64,000 nt of DNA, from contig NZ_CP081496.1 of NCBI RefSeq assembly GCF_019774615.1, positions 4,216,001-4,280,000 on the forward strand. Reading direction: 5' to 3'. Below, in pieces: positions 1 through 8,106 of this stretch. The notes below the pieces were generated by a model. It was not told the origin of the DNA. It saw nothing but the letters and a program-made list of their open reading frames with translations, and ran no database searches. The DNA is from Streptomyces sp. BHT-5-2 (GTDB lineage Bacteria > Actinomycetota > Actinomycetes > Streptomycetales > Streptomycetaceae). Within the stretch, counting starts at the first letter, position 1; every line of letters begins with the position of its first letter. Made by a program: the position numbers and the translations under genes.

Positions 1-580
1 CGAGCGCGGCCACCCGGCGGAAGGCGCCCTCGCCCCCGCCCACATAGATCGGCGGATGCGGCTGCCGGACCGGCTTCGGCCAGGAGTAGACGGGGTCGAA
101 ATCCACGAACTCCCCGTGGAACTCGGCCTTCTCCCGCGTCCACAGTTCCCGGATGGCCCGCAGTCGCTCGTCCACCAGGCGGCCCCGGGTCCGCGGGTCC
201 GTACCGTGGTTGGCCATCTCCTCCCTGTTCCAGCCGATGCCGACCCCGAAGACCGCCCTCCCGCCGGAGACCAGGTCCAGCGAGGCCACCTCCTTGGCCG
301 TGATGATCGGGTCCCGCTGGGCCACCAGCGCGATGCCGGTGCCCAGAAGGAGCCGTTCGGTGACCGCGGCGACCGCGGCCAGCGCGACGAACGGGTCGAG
401 GGTGCGGTAGTAGATCTCGGGAAGTTCGCCGCCGCGCGGGTACGGCGTGCGCCGGTCCACCGGGATGTGGGTGTGCTCGGCGATGAACAGGGAGTCGAGT
501 CCGCGCTCGTCCACGGCACGCCCCAGGGCGGCCGGCGCGATCCCCTGGTCGGTGAGGAAGGTCGATACCCCGAACTTCAC
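1..580 (-). CDS. LLM-class F420-dependent oxidoreductase (partial, C-terminus off the left edge)
   Basis: The reverse strand reads from a GTG at 580 into VKFGVSTFLTDQGIAPAAL and continues open to the window edge, about 193 residues. Motifs seen are LFIAEHTHIPV, TGIALVAQRDPI, GGRAVFGVGIGWNREEM and PPIYVGGGEGAFRRVAAL. These are typical of bacterial luciferase-like TIM-barrel oxidoreductases, especially the F420-dependent group common in actinobacteria, which transfer hydride from F420H2 or FMNH2. The start is supported by AAGGAG about 8 nt upstream. The C-terminal third lies outside the window, so substrate class cannot be judged. Its promoter must lie in the roughly 195-bp gap before the MDR gene, which faces the same way. 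Confidence 0.85.
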   Translation of the reverse strand, partial: MKFGVSTFLTDQGIAPAALGRAVDERGLDSLFIAEHTHIPVDRRTPYPRGGELPEIYYRTLDPFVALAAVAAVTERLLLGTGIALVAQRDPIITAKEVASLDLVSGGRAVFGVGIGWNREEMANHGTDPRTRGRLVDERLRAIRELWTREKAEFHGEFVDFDPVYSWPKPVRQPHPPIYVGGGEGAFRRVAAL

Positions 581-776
581 AGCGGCTCCTTCGCTTCCGG
601 GTTCCGGGGTGCCGCGGTCGGCAACCCCCAGGCGAGGTACCCCCGGCCGCCCCCGGCCCAACAGTCCGCCCCGCCAACCGGCCGATCCCGGTACGTGCGC
701 CCCGAGACCCCGCGCGGCACCCCGTCAGCCCACGGCCACGACCACGGTCACGGCCGCCTGACGCCGTCCCCTCCCC

Positions 777-1775
777 TCAGTGATCGACCGTGACGACGAT
801 CTTGCCGACCTGGGCTCCCGCCTCCATGTAACGATGCGCGTCGGCGATCTCTTCCAGGCCGAAGACCCGGTCCACGACGGGCTTGAACGCCCCGGAGCGC
901 AGCCCGGACGCCACGAACGCCTCGGCCCGGCGCAGCCGTTGCGGATCGGTGGTCGTCTCGAAGAGCGTGTAGGTGCGCATGTTCAGGGCGGGCATCCCCA
1001 GGTCGAACGCCGGGTAGGGGGTCGTCTCGCCGCTCAGGGCGCCGTATTCGATGAGGGTGCCGCCGGGAGCGACGACCTTGGCGAGGTCCAGCACGCCGGG
1101 ACCCGCGATCGCGTCGAAGACGAACTCGGCGCCCCGGCCGTCGGTCAGGCCGAGCACCCGCTCCACCACGTCCTCCTCGTCGGTGACGACGACGTCCGCC
1201 GCCCCCGCCGCGAGCAGCGCCTTCTTCTTGGCTCCGGTGCGGGTCGTGGCGATGGGCACCGCCCCGACGCGCAGCGCCGTCTGGATCGCCGCCAGGCCCA
1301 CGCTGCTGGAGGCCGCGGTGATCACGACGGTGTCCCCGGCCCGCATGCCACCGACCTCGACCAGGGCGCCGTAGGCCGTCACATAGGGCATCCAGACCGC
1401 CGCACCCTCGACGGCGCCGATCTCCTCCGGCCGGTGCACGAGTGCCGCGGCAGGCACGATCGTGCGCTCCCCGTAGACGCCGTGGTCGTTCATCGAGAAG
1501 GCAGGCACCACGCTGATCGGGTCGCCGACCGCGAATCCCGTCACCTGCGCCCCGACGGCTTCGACGACGCCCGACGCCTCCGTGCCGAGCCGGGCGGGGA
1601 ACTTCCGGGCGGATTCGATGTAGTTGCCGCTGCGGAACATCACCTCGGCGCGGTTGAGGCCGAACGCCTCGACCCGGATGACCACCTCGTCGGGACCGGG
1701 CTCGCCGATCTCCACGTCCTCCAGCCGCAGCACGTCCGGCCCGCCGGTTTCGTGGAACCGCACGATTCTGGCCAT
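777..1775 (-). CDS. Zinc-type/quinone-oxidoreductase-like MDR alcohol dehydrogenase
   Basis: This is a 332-residue medium-chain dehydrogenase/reductase. The N-terminal GroES-like half carries GPDEVVIRVEAFGLNRAEVMFRSG and GTEASGVVEAVG. The Rossmann half carries AGDTVVITAASSSVGLAAIQ, the NADPH-binding turn. The classical catalytic zinc cysteine and histidine set is not evident, which fits the quinone oxidoreductase (zeta-crystallin-like) side of the family. The ATG at 1775 follows AAGGAAG. It is transcribed divergently from an ArsR-type regulator, and the shared 180-bp spacer carries a repeated operator. Control by that regulator is therefore likely, and a role in electrophile or quinone detoxification is an inference only. 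Confidence 0.88.
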   Translation of the reverse strand: MARIVRFHETGGPDVLRLEDVEIGEPGPDEVVIRVEAFGLNRAEVMFRSGNYIESARKFPARLGTEASGVVEAVGAQVTGFAVGDPISVVPAFSMNDHGVYGERTIVPAAALVHRPEEIGAVEGAAVWMPYVTAYGALVEVGGMRAGDTVVITAASSSVGLAAIQTALRVGAVPIATTRTGAKKKALLAAGAADVVVTDEEDVVERVLGLTDGRGAEFVFDAIAGPGVLDLAKVVAPGGTLIEYGALSGETTPYPAFDLGMPALNMRTYTLFETTTDPQRLRRAEAFVASGLRSGAFKPVVDRVFGLEEIADAHRYMEAGAQVGKIVVTVDH

Positions 1776-1856
1776 GGCTGATCTTCCTTTCGTTCAGTGC
1801 CGGCGACGCCGAGCGGCGCCACCGCGGCTTCACTCAAGCGCAAAGTACGACCACTG

Positions 1857-1933
1857 TCAAACTTCTATACTCATCAAACCTTGACGCCCATCAAACCTTG
1901 ATGATCGTCAAAGTTTGACGCGTCTCGTACAAT
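1857..1933. promoter_or_regulatory. Four-copy 17-bp iteron operator and -10 box between MDR gene and ArsR gene
   Basis: TCAAAC/TCAAAG begins at 1857, 1874, 1891 and 1908, exactly 17 bp apart. Copies two and three are the palindrome TCAAACCTTGA, copy four is the perfect palindrome TCAAAGTTTGA, and copy one keeps only the left half. A -10-like TACAAT lies at 1928-1933, just before the ArsR gene at 1956. The array sits where a repressor would cover both divergent promoters. A 17-bp period is not a whole number of helical turns, so adjacent dimers would sit on rotated faces of the DNA. Confidence 0.75.
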
Positions 1934-1955
1934 GTGCGCGGGAGGTCACCAGACG

Positions 1956-2333
1956 ATGACGGCAACGACAGCAGCAGAGCGCGGGGGCAGGGATCGCACC
2001 CCGCCGCACCCCGACATCACCACGATCACCCTCCAGCAGGTCCTGGAGGCGCTGGTCGATCCGGTGCGCCGCAGCATCGTCCGCCAGCTCCACGCGGCCG
2101 GGCGGGACGTCGCCTGCGGCACCGTCGACCTGCCGGTCAGCAAGTCCACCGCCACCCACCACTTCCACGTGCTCCGCGAGGCCGGCCTGATCCGGCAGTA
2201 CTACGCGGGCACCTCACGCATGAACACCCTGCGCCTGGAGGAGTTCGACCGCGCCTTTCCCGGCCTGCTCCCCGCCCTCCTGGCCCAGCGCGACGACGCC
2301 GCGGACGGCAACGACAGCGGCGACGGCGATTAG
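1956..2333 (+). CDS. ArsR-family winged-helix repressor
   Basis: The 125-residue protein has a winged helix-turn-helix at about residues 20-85: VLEALVDPVRRSIVRQL, then SKSTATHHFHVLREAGLI as recognition helix and YYAGTSRMNTLRLEEF as the wing. An in-frame ATG exists 24 nt upstream, but the ATG at 1956 is preferred because GGAGGT lies 9 nt before it. No clear metal-binding cysteine set is visible, so it is probably not a metal sensor. It is divergent from the MDR oxidoreductase and likely binds the 17-bp repeats in the spacer, controlling itself and its neighbour. The acidic tail DDAADGNDSGDGD is unusual and probably disordered. Confidence 0.85.
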   Translation: MTATTAAERGGRDRTPPHPDITTITLQQVLEALVDPVRRSIVRQLHAAGRDVACGTVDLPVSKSTATHHFHVLREAGLIRQYYAGTSRMNTLRLEEFDRAFPGLLPALLAQRDDAADGNDSGDGD

Positions 2334-2579
2334 GGAAGTCGCCGCCCCAACCGCGACCGCGCCGACGACCGGTCTGCGACTACGGCCGCGATCATCACTG
2401 CGACCACGAACGCAGCTCCAAACTCCCCCGGAACCAGCGGAGTTCATGCCGACCTCCGCCCCGCCGAAGGTTCGGCCACAGGGCGACGCGGCCGCACATC
2501 CATCGGATCCCGTCAGGACGCGCCGGGCGACGCACCGTGTTCACAAGCGCACAACCTCGTAAGCTTGCAGGTAACGCAA
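2334..2579. other. Gene-free spacer
   Basis: I see no convincing coding region between the ArsR gene and the hairpin element preceding the small membrane protein. One short inverted repeat, CTTGC/GCAAG at 2564-2580, lies at its right end. The rest looks like ordinary GC-rich spacer. Confidence 0.5.
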
Positions 2580-2677
2580 GGGAGCCCGTGATCGGGAGTC
2601 CGGCGACCGACGCTGCCCGATCGGGGCTCCCCCTGTGGAACCGTCGCTGTTCTCCGCGTTCACGAGAGGGGCTCCCG
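2580..2677 (+). promoter_or_regulatory. Possible alternative-hairpin leader overlapping the ribosome binding region of the small membrane protein
   Basis: GGGAGCCC at 2580-2587, continuing through GATCGGG, pairs almost perfectly with CCCGATCGGGGCTCCC at 2616-2631. A second copy, GGGGCTCCCG, lies at 2668-2677, directly against the ATG at 2678. The first arm can therefore form two mutually exclusive hairpins, one of which would bury the translation start. This is seen as sequence complementarity only; a regulatory role is inferred. Confidence 0.4.
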
Positions 2678-2836
2678 ATGCAGACGATGGAGGGCCGTCA
2701 GCCGACAACCACCCGTTTCCGGAACCCATGGCGCCGCTACGGCCGGCTCGTTGCCACCAACTTCCTGCGCGGTGCGTCCTACGCACTCGGCACCGCGGTC
2801 ATCGGCCTCGCGGCGTGGTGGGCACAGAACCGCTAG
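2678..2836 (+). CDS. Small single-span membrane protein, unknown function
   Basis: The 52-residue ORF starts MQTMEGRQPTTTRFRNPWRR and has one hydrophobic helix, ATNFLRGASYALGTAVIGLA, before a short AWWAQNR tail. The basic stretch before the helix suggests the N-terminus stays inside the cell. GAGAGGGG upstream could act as ribosome binding site, and the same bases take part in a possible hairpin. I do not recognise a named family, although short proteins of this build are common in streptomycetes. Confidence 0.55.
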   Translation: MQTMEGRQPTTTRFRNPWRRYGRLVATNFLRGASYALGTAVIGLAAWWAQNR

Positions 2837-2924
2837 CCAGACAGCACCAGTCGACCACCGGCACCCCGACAGCGGTCCCTTCGGCGCCCCACCGCCGAGG
2901 GGGTCGCCGGTCCCGGGCCAGGCG

Positions 2925-3362
2925 TCAGTACACGGGCTGACCGATGGCCAGCATGTTCCCCTCGCTGTCGCGGAACCAGGCACCGCGTTCCCCACGAGCG
3001 CCCTTGCTCGGGTAGTTCCCCCGCACCTCGGCGATGCCGTCCGTGGTCCGCCCGCCGCCCAGCAGTCCGGGCAGGTCGACGTCCTCGAACACCACACCGC
3101 GGCCCCTGAGTTCCGCCACCACCGCCTCGATGTCGTCGACCTCCCAGGCCATCTGTGTGAAGGCACCGGCCGAGCTGCCCGCCGACCGGAACAGGACGAA
3201 GTCCACGCCCCCGCACCGATACAGCAGGCCGCCGGGGCGTTCGTCGACGGGTTCGAGCCCGAGTTGCTCGGAGTAGAAGCGCCGGGCCCGGTCCAGGTCC
3301 TGGGCCGGCAGTCTGGTCGCCACGCGGGCCCGGGCCAACAGGCCCCTGTCGTCGGTGTCCAC
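2925..3362 (-). CDS. VOC-family (glyoxalase/bleomycin-resistance fold) protein
   Basis: The 145-residue protein has one paired beta-alpha-beta-beta-beta module: TRLPAQDLDRARRFYSEQLGLEP, LYRCGGVDFVLFRS, AWEVDDIEAVVAELRGRGV and AWFRDSEGNMLAIGQPV. The final motif carries the usual metal-ligand glutamate. Metal-dependent isomerase, dioxygenase or antibiotic-binding activity is possible but not readable from sequence. I chose the GTG at 3362 because the fold begins about a dozen residues later, although no strong ribosome binding site precedes it. It is divergent from a second, unrelated VOC gene at 3459. Confidence 0.75.
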   Translation of the reverse strand: MDTDDRGLLARARVATRLPAQDLDRARRFYSEQLGLEPVDERPGGLLYRCGGVDFVLFRSAGSSAGAFTQMAWEVDDIEAVVAELRGRGVVFEDVDLPGLLGGGRTTDGIAEVRGNYPSKGARGERGAWFRDSEGNMLAIGQPVY

Positions 3363-3458
3363 GGCCCCACTGTGCCGCACCGGCCGGCCGGGGAGCGGGA
3401 GGCGCCGGACGTCGTGCCCCGTTCGCCGAGCCCCATCGCCGTGCGGCATCATCGCCCC

Positions 3459-3827
3459 ATGCTGAGAGTCGGATCGGTGGTGTTGGGTGTCGCGGACGTC
3501 CCCCGTGCGGCGGCGTTCTGGACGGCGGCCCTGGGGTACGTCCCGCGCGAGGAGATGGCGGACGACTGGGTGGTGCTGGTACCGAAGGAGGGGGCCGGAG
3601 TGCAGTTGTCCCTCGGCCTCAGCGAGTCCCCGGTTCAGGAATACCCGCGGATCCATCTCGACCTCTATGCCGGGGACGCGACCGATCAGGCCGCCGAGGT
3701 CGAGCGCCTGGTGTCACTGGGTGCCCAACGCGTCGACTGGGACTGCTATCCGGACGACGCCGACTTCATCGTCCTCGCCGATCCCGACGACAACCGCTTC
3801 TGCGTCATCGACACCTCCCGCGCCTGA
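3459..3827 (+). CDS. VOC-family protein
   Basis: The 122-residue protein begins MLRVGSVVLGVADVPRAAAF and shows the single-module VOC pattern: FWTAALGYVPRE, WVVLVPKEGAGVQLSLGLSE, PRIHLDLYAGD and FIVLADPDDNRFCVIDT. The IHLDLYA histidine and the NRFCV segment are in the positions that usually bind metal in glyoxalase-like enzymes. This pattern is common in streptomycete proteins of unknown substrate. It lies about 100 bp from the divergent VOC gene but differs from it strongly, so a recent duplication is unlikely. Confidence 0.85.
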   Translation: MLRVGSVVLGVADVPRAAAFWTAALGYVPREEMADDWVVLVPKEGAGVQLSLGLSESPVQEYPRIHLDLYAGDATDQAAEVERLVSLGAQRVDWDCYPDDADFIVLADPDDNRFCVIDTSRA

Positions 3828-3870
3828 CCGTGTTCGCCGGCCTCGTTCGTAACTGCGCCGCGGAACACTC

Positions 3871-3895
3871 GCGGTTGAACTCACGGTTGAACCGT
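3871..3895. promoter_or_regulatory. Palindromic operator upstream of the TetR gene
   Basis: ACGGTTGAACCGT at 3883-3895 is a perfect 13-bp palindrome. CGGTTGAAC is repeated directly at 3872-3880, 12 bp earlier. It lies about 40 bp before the TetR start at 3937, the usual place for an autoregulatory operator. Confidence 0.55.
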
Positions 3896-3936
3896 GCACT
3901 TCTTGGCTCCGGTCACCCCGCCCGTATCATGACGGC

Positions 3937-4554
3937 ATGACCGATTCCACGAGCGAGGGTCCCCGGCTGGGCCGGCGCGAGCGCAAGAAGGCAGCCACCC
4001 GCAAGGCACTGGCCGACGCGGCCCTGCGGCTCTTCGTGGAGCACGGCTACGACCAGGTGGGCATCCGGGACATCGCCGAGGCCGCCGATGTCTCGACCAC
4101 CACCCTCTTCAAGCACTTTCCGGGCAAGGAGGCGCTGGTCTTCGACGAGGGCGACGAGATCAGGGACGCACTGCTCGCCGCCGTACGGGACCGTCCGGCC
4201 GGGCGGTCGATCCCCGGGGCCCTGCGCGACCATGTCCTGCACGCCCGGCTGCCCAAGGGCGAGCACGGTGATCCCCGCTTCACCCAGCTTCTGGAACTCG
4301 TCGAGAACACCCCGGCGCTGCGTGCCTATTCCCGTCGGATGTGGATGCAGCACGAGATCGATCTGGCGGCGGCGATCGCCGAGGAGATCGGCGCACCCGC
4401 CGACGACCCGGCCTGCCGGGCGCTCGCCCACTTCGCCTTGGAAGCGCGCGACCTCGGACACGACGGTCCGGACCCCGAGGCCGCCGTCAACCGGGCCTTC
4501 GACCTGCTCGAACACGGCTGGTCGGCGACCTCCGGCGAGCCCGGCGGGAGCTGA
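3937..4554 (+). CDS. TetR-family transcriptional regulator
   Basis: The 205-residue protein has a canonical N-terminal TetR HTH: RRERKKAATRKALADAALRLFVEHGYDQVGIRD-type helix 1-2, then IAEAADVSTTTLFKHFPGKEALV as the recognition region. The remaining 150 residues are a helical ligand/dimerisation domain with no recognisable ligand motif. It faces the convergent flavin monooxygenase (18-bp gap) and has a 13-bp palindrome just upstream, suggesting autoregulation. Whether it also governs the monooxygenase, whose own promoter has a different palindrome, cannot be told. Confidence 0.9.
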   Translation: MTDSTSEGPRLGRRERKKAATRKALADAALRLFVEHGYDQVGIRDIAEAADVSTTTLFKHFPGKEALVFDEGDEIRDALLAAVRDRPAGRSIPGALRDHVLHARLPKGEHGDPRFTQLLELVENTPALRAYSRRMWMQHEIDLAAAIAEEIGAPADDPACRALAHFALEARDLGHDGPDPEAAVNRAFDLLEHGWSATSGEPGGS

Positions 4555-4572
4555 ACCGGGCGCCGGCAGGAC

Positions 4573-5802
4573 CTAGGCCGCGCCCCGAGCGCCCGCCGCT
4601 CGCTTCTCCTCGGCCCGTCGGCGCCGGTATTCCGCCGCCCTGGCTTCGTAGTTGCGGTGCTCCTCGGCGTGGTCCGGCGGCAGATGCGGCGCGTCGGGGG
4701 ACGTCGTGGCGAAGAACGCCCGGAGGCCGCCGTTGGCGCCCGTCGCCAGCTCTCCGGCGCGGGGGAACATCGTCGCCTCGTAGCGTGCCAGCGCGTCGTC
4801 GACGGTGGCCGCTTCGGCCAGGGCGTGCGCGAGTTCGGCGCCGTCGAGCAGGGCGAGGTTCGTGCCGTGACCGCCGAACGGCGCCATGAGGTGGGCGGCG
4901 TCGCCGATCAGGGTGACACCGGGGACGCGTTCCCAGACCAGCGGAGCGGGGAGGGCCCAGAAGGAGCGGGGGACGTGGTCGCCGTCGTTGGCGGTGAGCA
5001 GCGGGCGCATTTCGGTGGACCAGTGGCCGAACTCCCGTAGGAGGAAGGACCGGACGGCCGCGCGGTCGGCGAGATCCACACCGGCGCGGACGTGCCAGTC
5101 GAGCTCGGCACGAAAGGCCACATAGCCGCGGACGACGCCGTTGCTGTTGCGTTGCACGATCACCGCGCGGCCGTCGCCGTCGTTGGCGAACAGGTGCCCG
5201 TCGCCGACGAGCGCGGCGACCTCGGGGTGCCTGGCGTCGACGTCGTCGAACCGGGCGTCCAGGAAGGCCACGCCCAGGTACTGCGGCGCCGCGTCGGTGA
5301 GGAGCGGCCGCACCCTGGACCACGCGCCGTCGGCCCCGATGACGAGGTCCGCTTCCGCGCCGGCGCCGTTGGCGAACGCGAGCCGGTGCACCCCGCCGCC
5401 GACCGGAGTCGCCCGGACCAGCTTGTGCCCCCATCGGACGGTGCCCGGTCGCAGGTGGTCGTGGAGCATCGCGCGCAGTTGACCCCGGTCGATCTCGGGC
5501 GCGGCGGCATCGCCCTCGGCGGGGACGAACTCGGCGAGGACGGCGCCGTGGTGATCGCGACGGCTCTTGGCCTGCCCTTCGGTGCGCGCCAGTGCGGTGA
5601 AGGCGTCCATCAGCCCGGCGTCTTCCAGCGCGATCTGGCCCGCGTCGGCGTGCAGATCGAGCGTGCCGCCCGGGTCGCGGGAGTCCACGGCCGCGTCCGC
5701 GTCGTAGACGGTCGCCTCGATGCCATGGCCCTGGAGGACGCGGGCACACAACAAGCCGGCCGGCCCGCCGCCGATGATCGCTATCCGGGGTGTGCTCGTC
5801 AT
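4573..5802 (-). CDS. FAD-dependent monooxygenase, TetX-like
   Basis: This is a 409-residue class A flavoprotein monooxygenase. Motifs are IAIIGGGPAGLLCARVL (ADP-binding fold, residues about 7-23), DRGQLRAMLHDHL, LVIGADGAWSRVRPLL (DG motif) and LIGDAAHLMAPFGGHGTNLAL (GD motif, about residue 300). The APFGGHGTNLAL segment and short C-terminus resemble the TetX tetracycline-hydroxylase subfamily, which uses NADPH and O2. The natural substrate is unknown and drug inactivation is not shown. The C-terminus ends in an alanine/arginine-rich tail. A good promoter with an overlapping palindrome lies just upstream. Confidence 0.88.
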   Translation of the reverse strand: MTSTPRIAIIGGGPAGLLCARVLQGHGIEATVYDADAAVDSRDPGGTLDLHADAGQIALEDAGLMDAFTALARTEGQAKSRRDHHGAVLAEFVPAEGDAAAPEIDRGQLRAMLHDHLRPGTVRWGHKLVRATPVGGGVHRLAFANGAGAEADLVIGADGAWSRVRPLLTDAAPQYLGVAFLDARFDDVDARHPEVAALVGDGHLFANDGDGRAVIVQRNSNGVVRGYVAFRAELDWHVRAGVDLADRAAVRSFLLREFGHWSTEMRPLLTANDGDHVPRSFWALPAPLVWERVPGVTLIGDAAHLMAPFGGHGTNLALLDGAELAHALAEAATVDDALARYEATMFPRAGELATGANGGLRAFFATTSPDAPHLPPDHAEEHRNYEARAAEYRRRRAEEKRAAGARGAA

Positions 5803-5844
5803 GGAGGGGTCCCATTCTTGAGAGGTGCGGTTCGGTCCGCCTCC

Positions 5845-5888
5845 AGACTAAGTGGAACGAATCAAAAAGTGCAACAGTTAAACTTTTG
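5845..5888 (-). promoter_or_regulatory. Promoter and palindrome for the TetX-like monooxygenase
   Basis: On the reverse strand TTGCAC (5869-5874) and TAGTCT (5845-5850) are separated by 18 bp, a plausible sigma-70-type promoter. The palindrome AGTTTAACT (5876-5884) abuts the -35 box, inside a wider CAAAAGT/ACTTTTTG inverted repeat. The site is AT-rich compared with its surroundings, as is common for repressor-bound promoters. Confidence 0.55.
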
Positions 5889-6089
5889 CGCGATCCGGGG
5901 CCTGCCGACGGCCGGCGTGCGCATCGGGAAGGCGGCATATCGGCAGGCTCACGTGGGTCGGGCGTCGCGCATCTCCGGGCAGCCGCGGCGGCAGGACGGG
6001 CGCGGCGCGCAAGAACGCTCGCCAAGTCCCGTGCCAATCGAGGCGGTTGGCGGGCCCGCCTCGGGACCCGGGGGCCGGGGACGGTCTCG

Positions 6090-6653
6090 TTATGCCGGAC
6101 CGTCGAGGGCCGCGGTCACCAGGTCGCGGGCGTAGGCGGCGTCCAGGGGGCCGGGGCGGAAGAGGATGCGGTACATCATGGGCGCCACGACGTGGTCGAT
6201 GAGGGTTTCGGTGTCGGGGGCCCGTTCGCCACGGTCGGCTGCGCGCGCGAGGATGACGTCGATCTGGTCGGCCGCGTAGGCCGAGCACCGACCGGCGTTG
6301 TCGCCGTCCGGGTCGCCCAGCAACGCGTCGCGGATGTACGCGCGGCCGGGCGGCGAGGCCATCTCGTCGAGGAACTGCTCGGCCCAGACCGCCAGGTCGG
6401 AGGCGAGATCGCCGTGGTCGGCCGGCGGCGCCTCCGGGCGCAGGCGCTCGACCGCGACGTCCGAGAGCAGCTCCCGCAGATCGCCCCAGCGGCGGTAGAC
6501 CGTCGACGGTGTGACCCCGGCCCGCGCGGCGACCAGCGGCACCGTCAAGCCCTCGCGACCCACCTCCGCCTCCAGCTCGCGTACGGCGGTGTGCACCGCT
6601 TCCTGGACGCGGGCGCTGCGGCCTCCGGGGCGTGCCATCGGTCGGGGACTCAT
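6090..6653 (-). CDS. TetR/AcrR-family regulator of the amidase operon
   Basis: The 187-residue protein has the HTH AVHTAVRELEAEVGREGLTV and VAARAGVTPSTVYRRWGDLRELL at residues about 18-65, followed by a C-terminal domain with AEQFLDEMASPPGRAYIRDAL and MMYRILFRPGPLD. The latter pattern belongs to the TetR_C group found in regulators such as those of efflux and catabolic genes. It begins 16 bp after the amidase stop, with AGGGTGG ahead of its ATG. It is therefore the last gene of the AtzG-like/amidase operon and the natural candidate to bind the inverted repeat at 8358-8403. Confidence 0.88.
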   Translation of the reverse strand: MSPRPMARPGGRSARVQEAVHTAVRELEAEVGREGLTVPLVAARAGVTPSTVYRRWGDLRELLSDVAVERLRPEAPPADHGDLASDLAVWAEQFLDEMASPPGRAYIRDALLGDPDGDNAGRCSAYAADQIDVILARAADRGERAPDTETLIDHVVAPMMYRILFRPGPLDAAYARDLVTAALDGPA

Positions 6654-6669
6654 ATCACCACCCTAAGCG

Positions 6670-8106
6670 TCAGCGCGGAGCCGTTGCCGCTGGTTCCAGG
6701 TCCGCCCGGCCGCCGTCGACCGGCGCCACGAGGGTCCGCGCGGGCACGGACTGCTCGTAGGCGTGCCCCACGCGCAGCAGATCGGGCTCACCGAGGGGCC
6801 GTCCGATCAACTGCATCCCGATCGGCAGGCCCGCGCGGTCCTGCCCCACCGGCAGGGACAGCGCGGGGGCTCCGGTGATGTTGGCGGGCGCGGAGAGGCG
6901 GACATAGGCGTCGGAGACGCTCTCGACCGTGCCGTCGGGCCAGGTCAGCGTGGAATCGCCGGTCGGTGCGGCGACGGTGGGCACGGTCGGTGCCACGATC
7001 ACGTCGACCTCGTCGAACAGCCGGGCCCACGCCTGCCGCATCAGCGTCCGCGCACGCTGGGCCCGCAGATAGTCCCCGGCGCCCAGGAGTTCGCCGGCCT
7101 CCAGGAGGATGCGGACGTCGTCCGTGTAGCGGTCGGGCATCGTCCGCAGGGTCTGCTCGTGGTACGCGGTGGCCTCGGGAACCATCAGCCCCCAGTGGGT
7201 CGCCTGGAGGTAGCGCGTCATGGGGATCTCGACCTCGACGAGCCGTGCGCCCAGGGCCTCCAACCGTTCGACGGCACGTCGGACCGCGACGAGGACATCC
7301 GTCGTGACCCGGTCGAAGTAGTGGTTGCGGGGGACGCCGATCCGCAGCCCCGTGAGGTCGGTTCCGCGGGGCGGAAGGTGGTTCGTGGGGCCGGTGGTGA
7401 GCGAGGCCGGGTCGCGCGGGTCGTGGCCGGCCAGCACGGGCAGGACCAGGGCCGCGTCCTCGACGGTGCGGACGAGCGGTCCGACGTGGTCCAGCGACCA
7501 GGACAGCGAGGTGACACCGTGCCGGGGAACGAGCCCGTACGTGGGCTTCAGGCCGACGACGCCGTTGAGCGCGGCCGGCACCCGGATCGATCCGCCGGTG
7601 TCGGTGCCCAGGGCGAAGCCGGCGGCGCCCGCGGCCACGGCGACGGCCGACCCGCCGCTGGAGCCGCCCGCGATCCGGCCCTCGTCCCAGGCGTTGCGGG
7701 TCTGCGGGGTGATCAGCCCGTAGGCGAACTCATGGGTGTGGGTCTTGCCCACGAGGACCGCGCCGGCCGCCGCCAGGCGTCCGGCGACCGTGCTGTCGGC
7801 GTCCGCACGATGTCCGTCCCGGACCCGGGAACTGGCCGTGGTCGCCGTGCCGGCGACATCGATCAGGTCCTTCAGCCCCATGGGTATCCCGTGCAGCGGC
7901 CCGCGGAGGCGACCGGCGGCGGCTTCCCGCTCGGCGGCGCGGGCGGCCTCGCGGGCCCGCTCGGCGGTCACCGCCGCATACGCGCCCAGGTGTGGCTCCA
8001 CCTGCGCGATGCGGTCGAGCACCGAGTCGACCAGTTCCACGGGCGACAGCCGCCGGGCGCGGATCGCGTCGGCCGCGGCGGCCAGGGACAGCTCATACGG
8101 CTGCAT
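6670..8106 (-). CDS. Amidase of the amidase-signature family
   Basis: This 478-residue enzyme has the Ser-cisSer-Lys triad: Lys79 in GLKDLIDVAG, Ser149 in GGSSGGSAVAVAAG and Ser173 in LGTDTGGSIRVP. It hydrolyses an amide, as do GatA, AtzF and related enzymes; the substrate is unknown. The start is the ATG at 8106, which overlaps the end of the AtzG-like gene by 14 nt, so the two are translationally coupled. Context of a small AtzG-like partner, no GatB/GatC and a TetR gene argues for a catabolic amidase and not for tRNA-dependent amidotransferase. Confidence 0.9.
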   Translation of the reverse strand: MQPYELSLAAAADAIRARRLSPVELVDSVLDRIAQVEPHLGAYAAVTAERAREAARAAEREAAAGRLRGPLHGIPMGLKDLIDVAGTATTASSRVRDGHRADADSTVAGRLAAAGAVLVGKTHTHEFAYGLITPQTRNAWDEGRIAGGSSGGSAVAVAAGAAGFALGTDTGGSIRVPAALNGVVGLKPTYGLVPRHGVTSLSWSLDHVGPLVRTVEDAALVLPVLAGHDPRDPASLTTGPTNHLPPRGTDLTGLRIGVPRNHYFDRVTTDVLVAVRRAVERLEALGARLVEVEIPMTRYLQATHWGLMVPEATAYHEQTLRTMPDRYTDDVRILLEAGELLGAGDYLRAQRARTLMRQAWARLFDEVDVIVAPTVPTVAAPTGDSTLTWPDGTVESVSDAYVRLSAPANITGAPALSLPVGQDRAGLPIGMQLIGRPLGEPDLLRVGHAYEQSVPARTLVAPVDGGRADLEPAATAPR

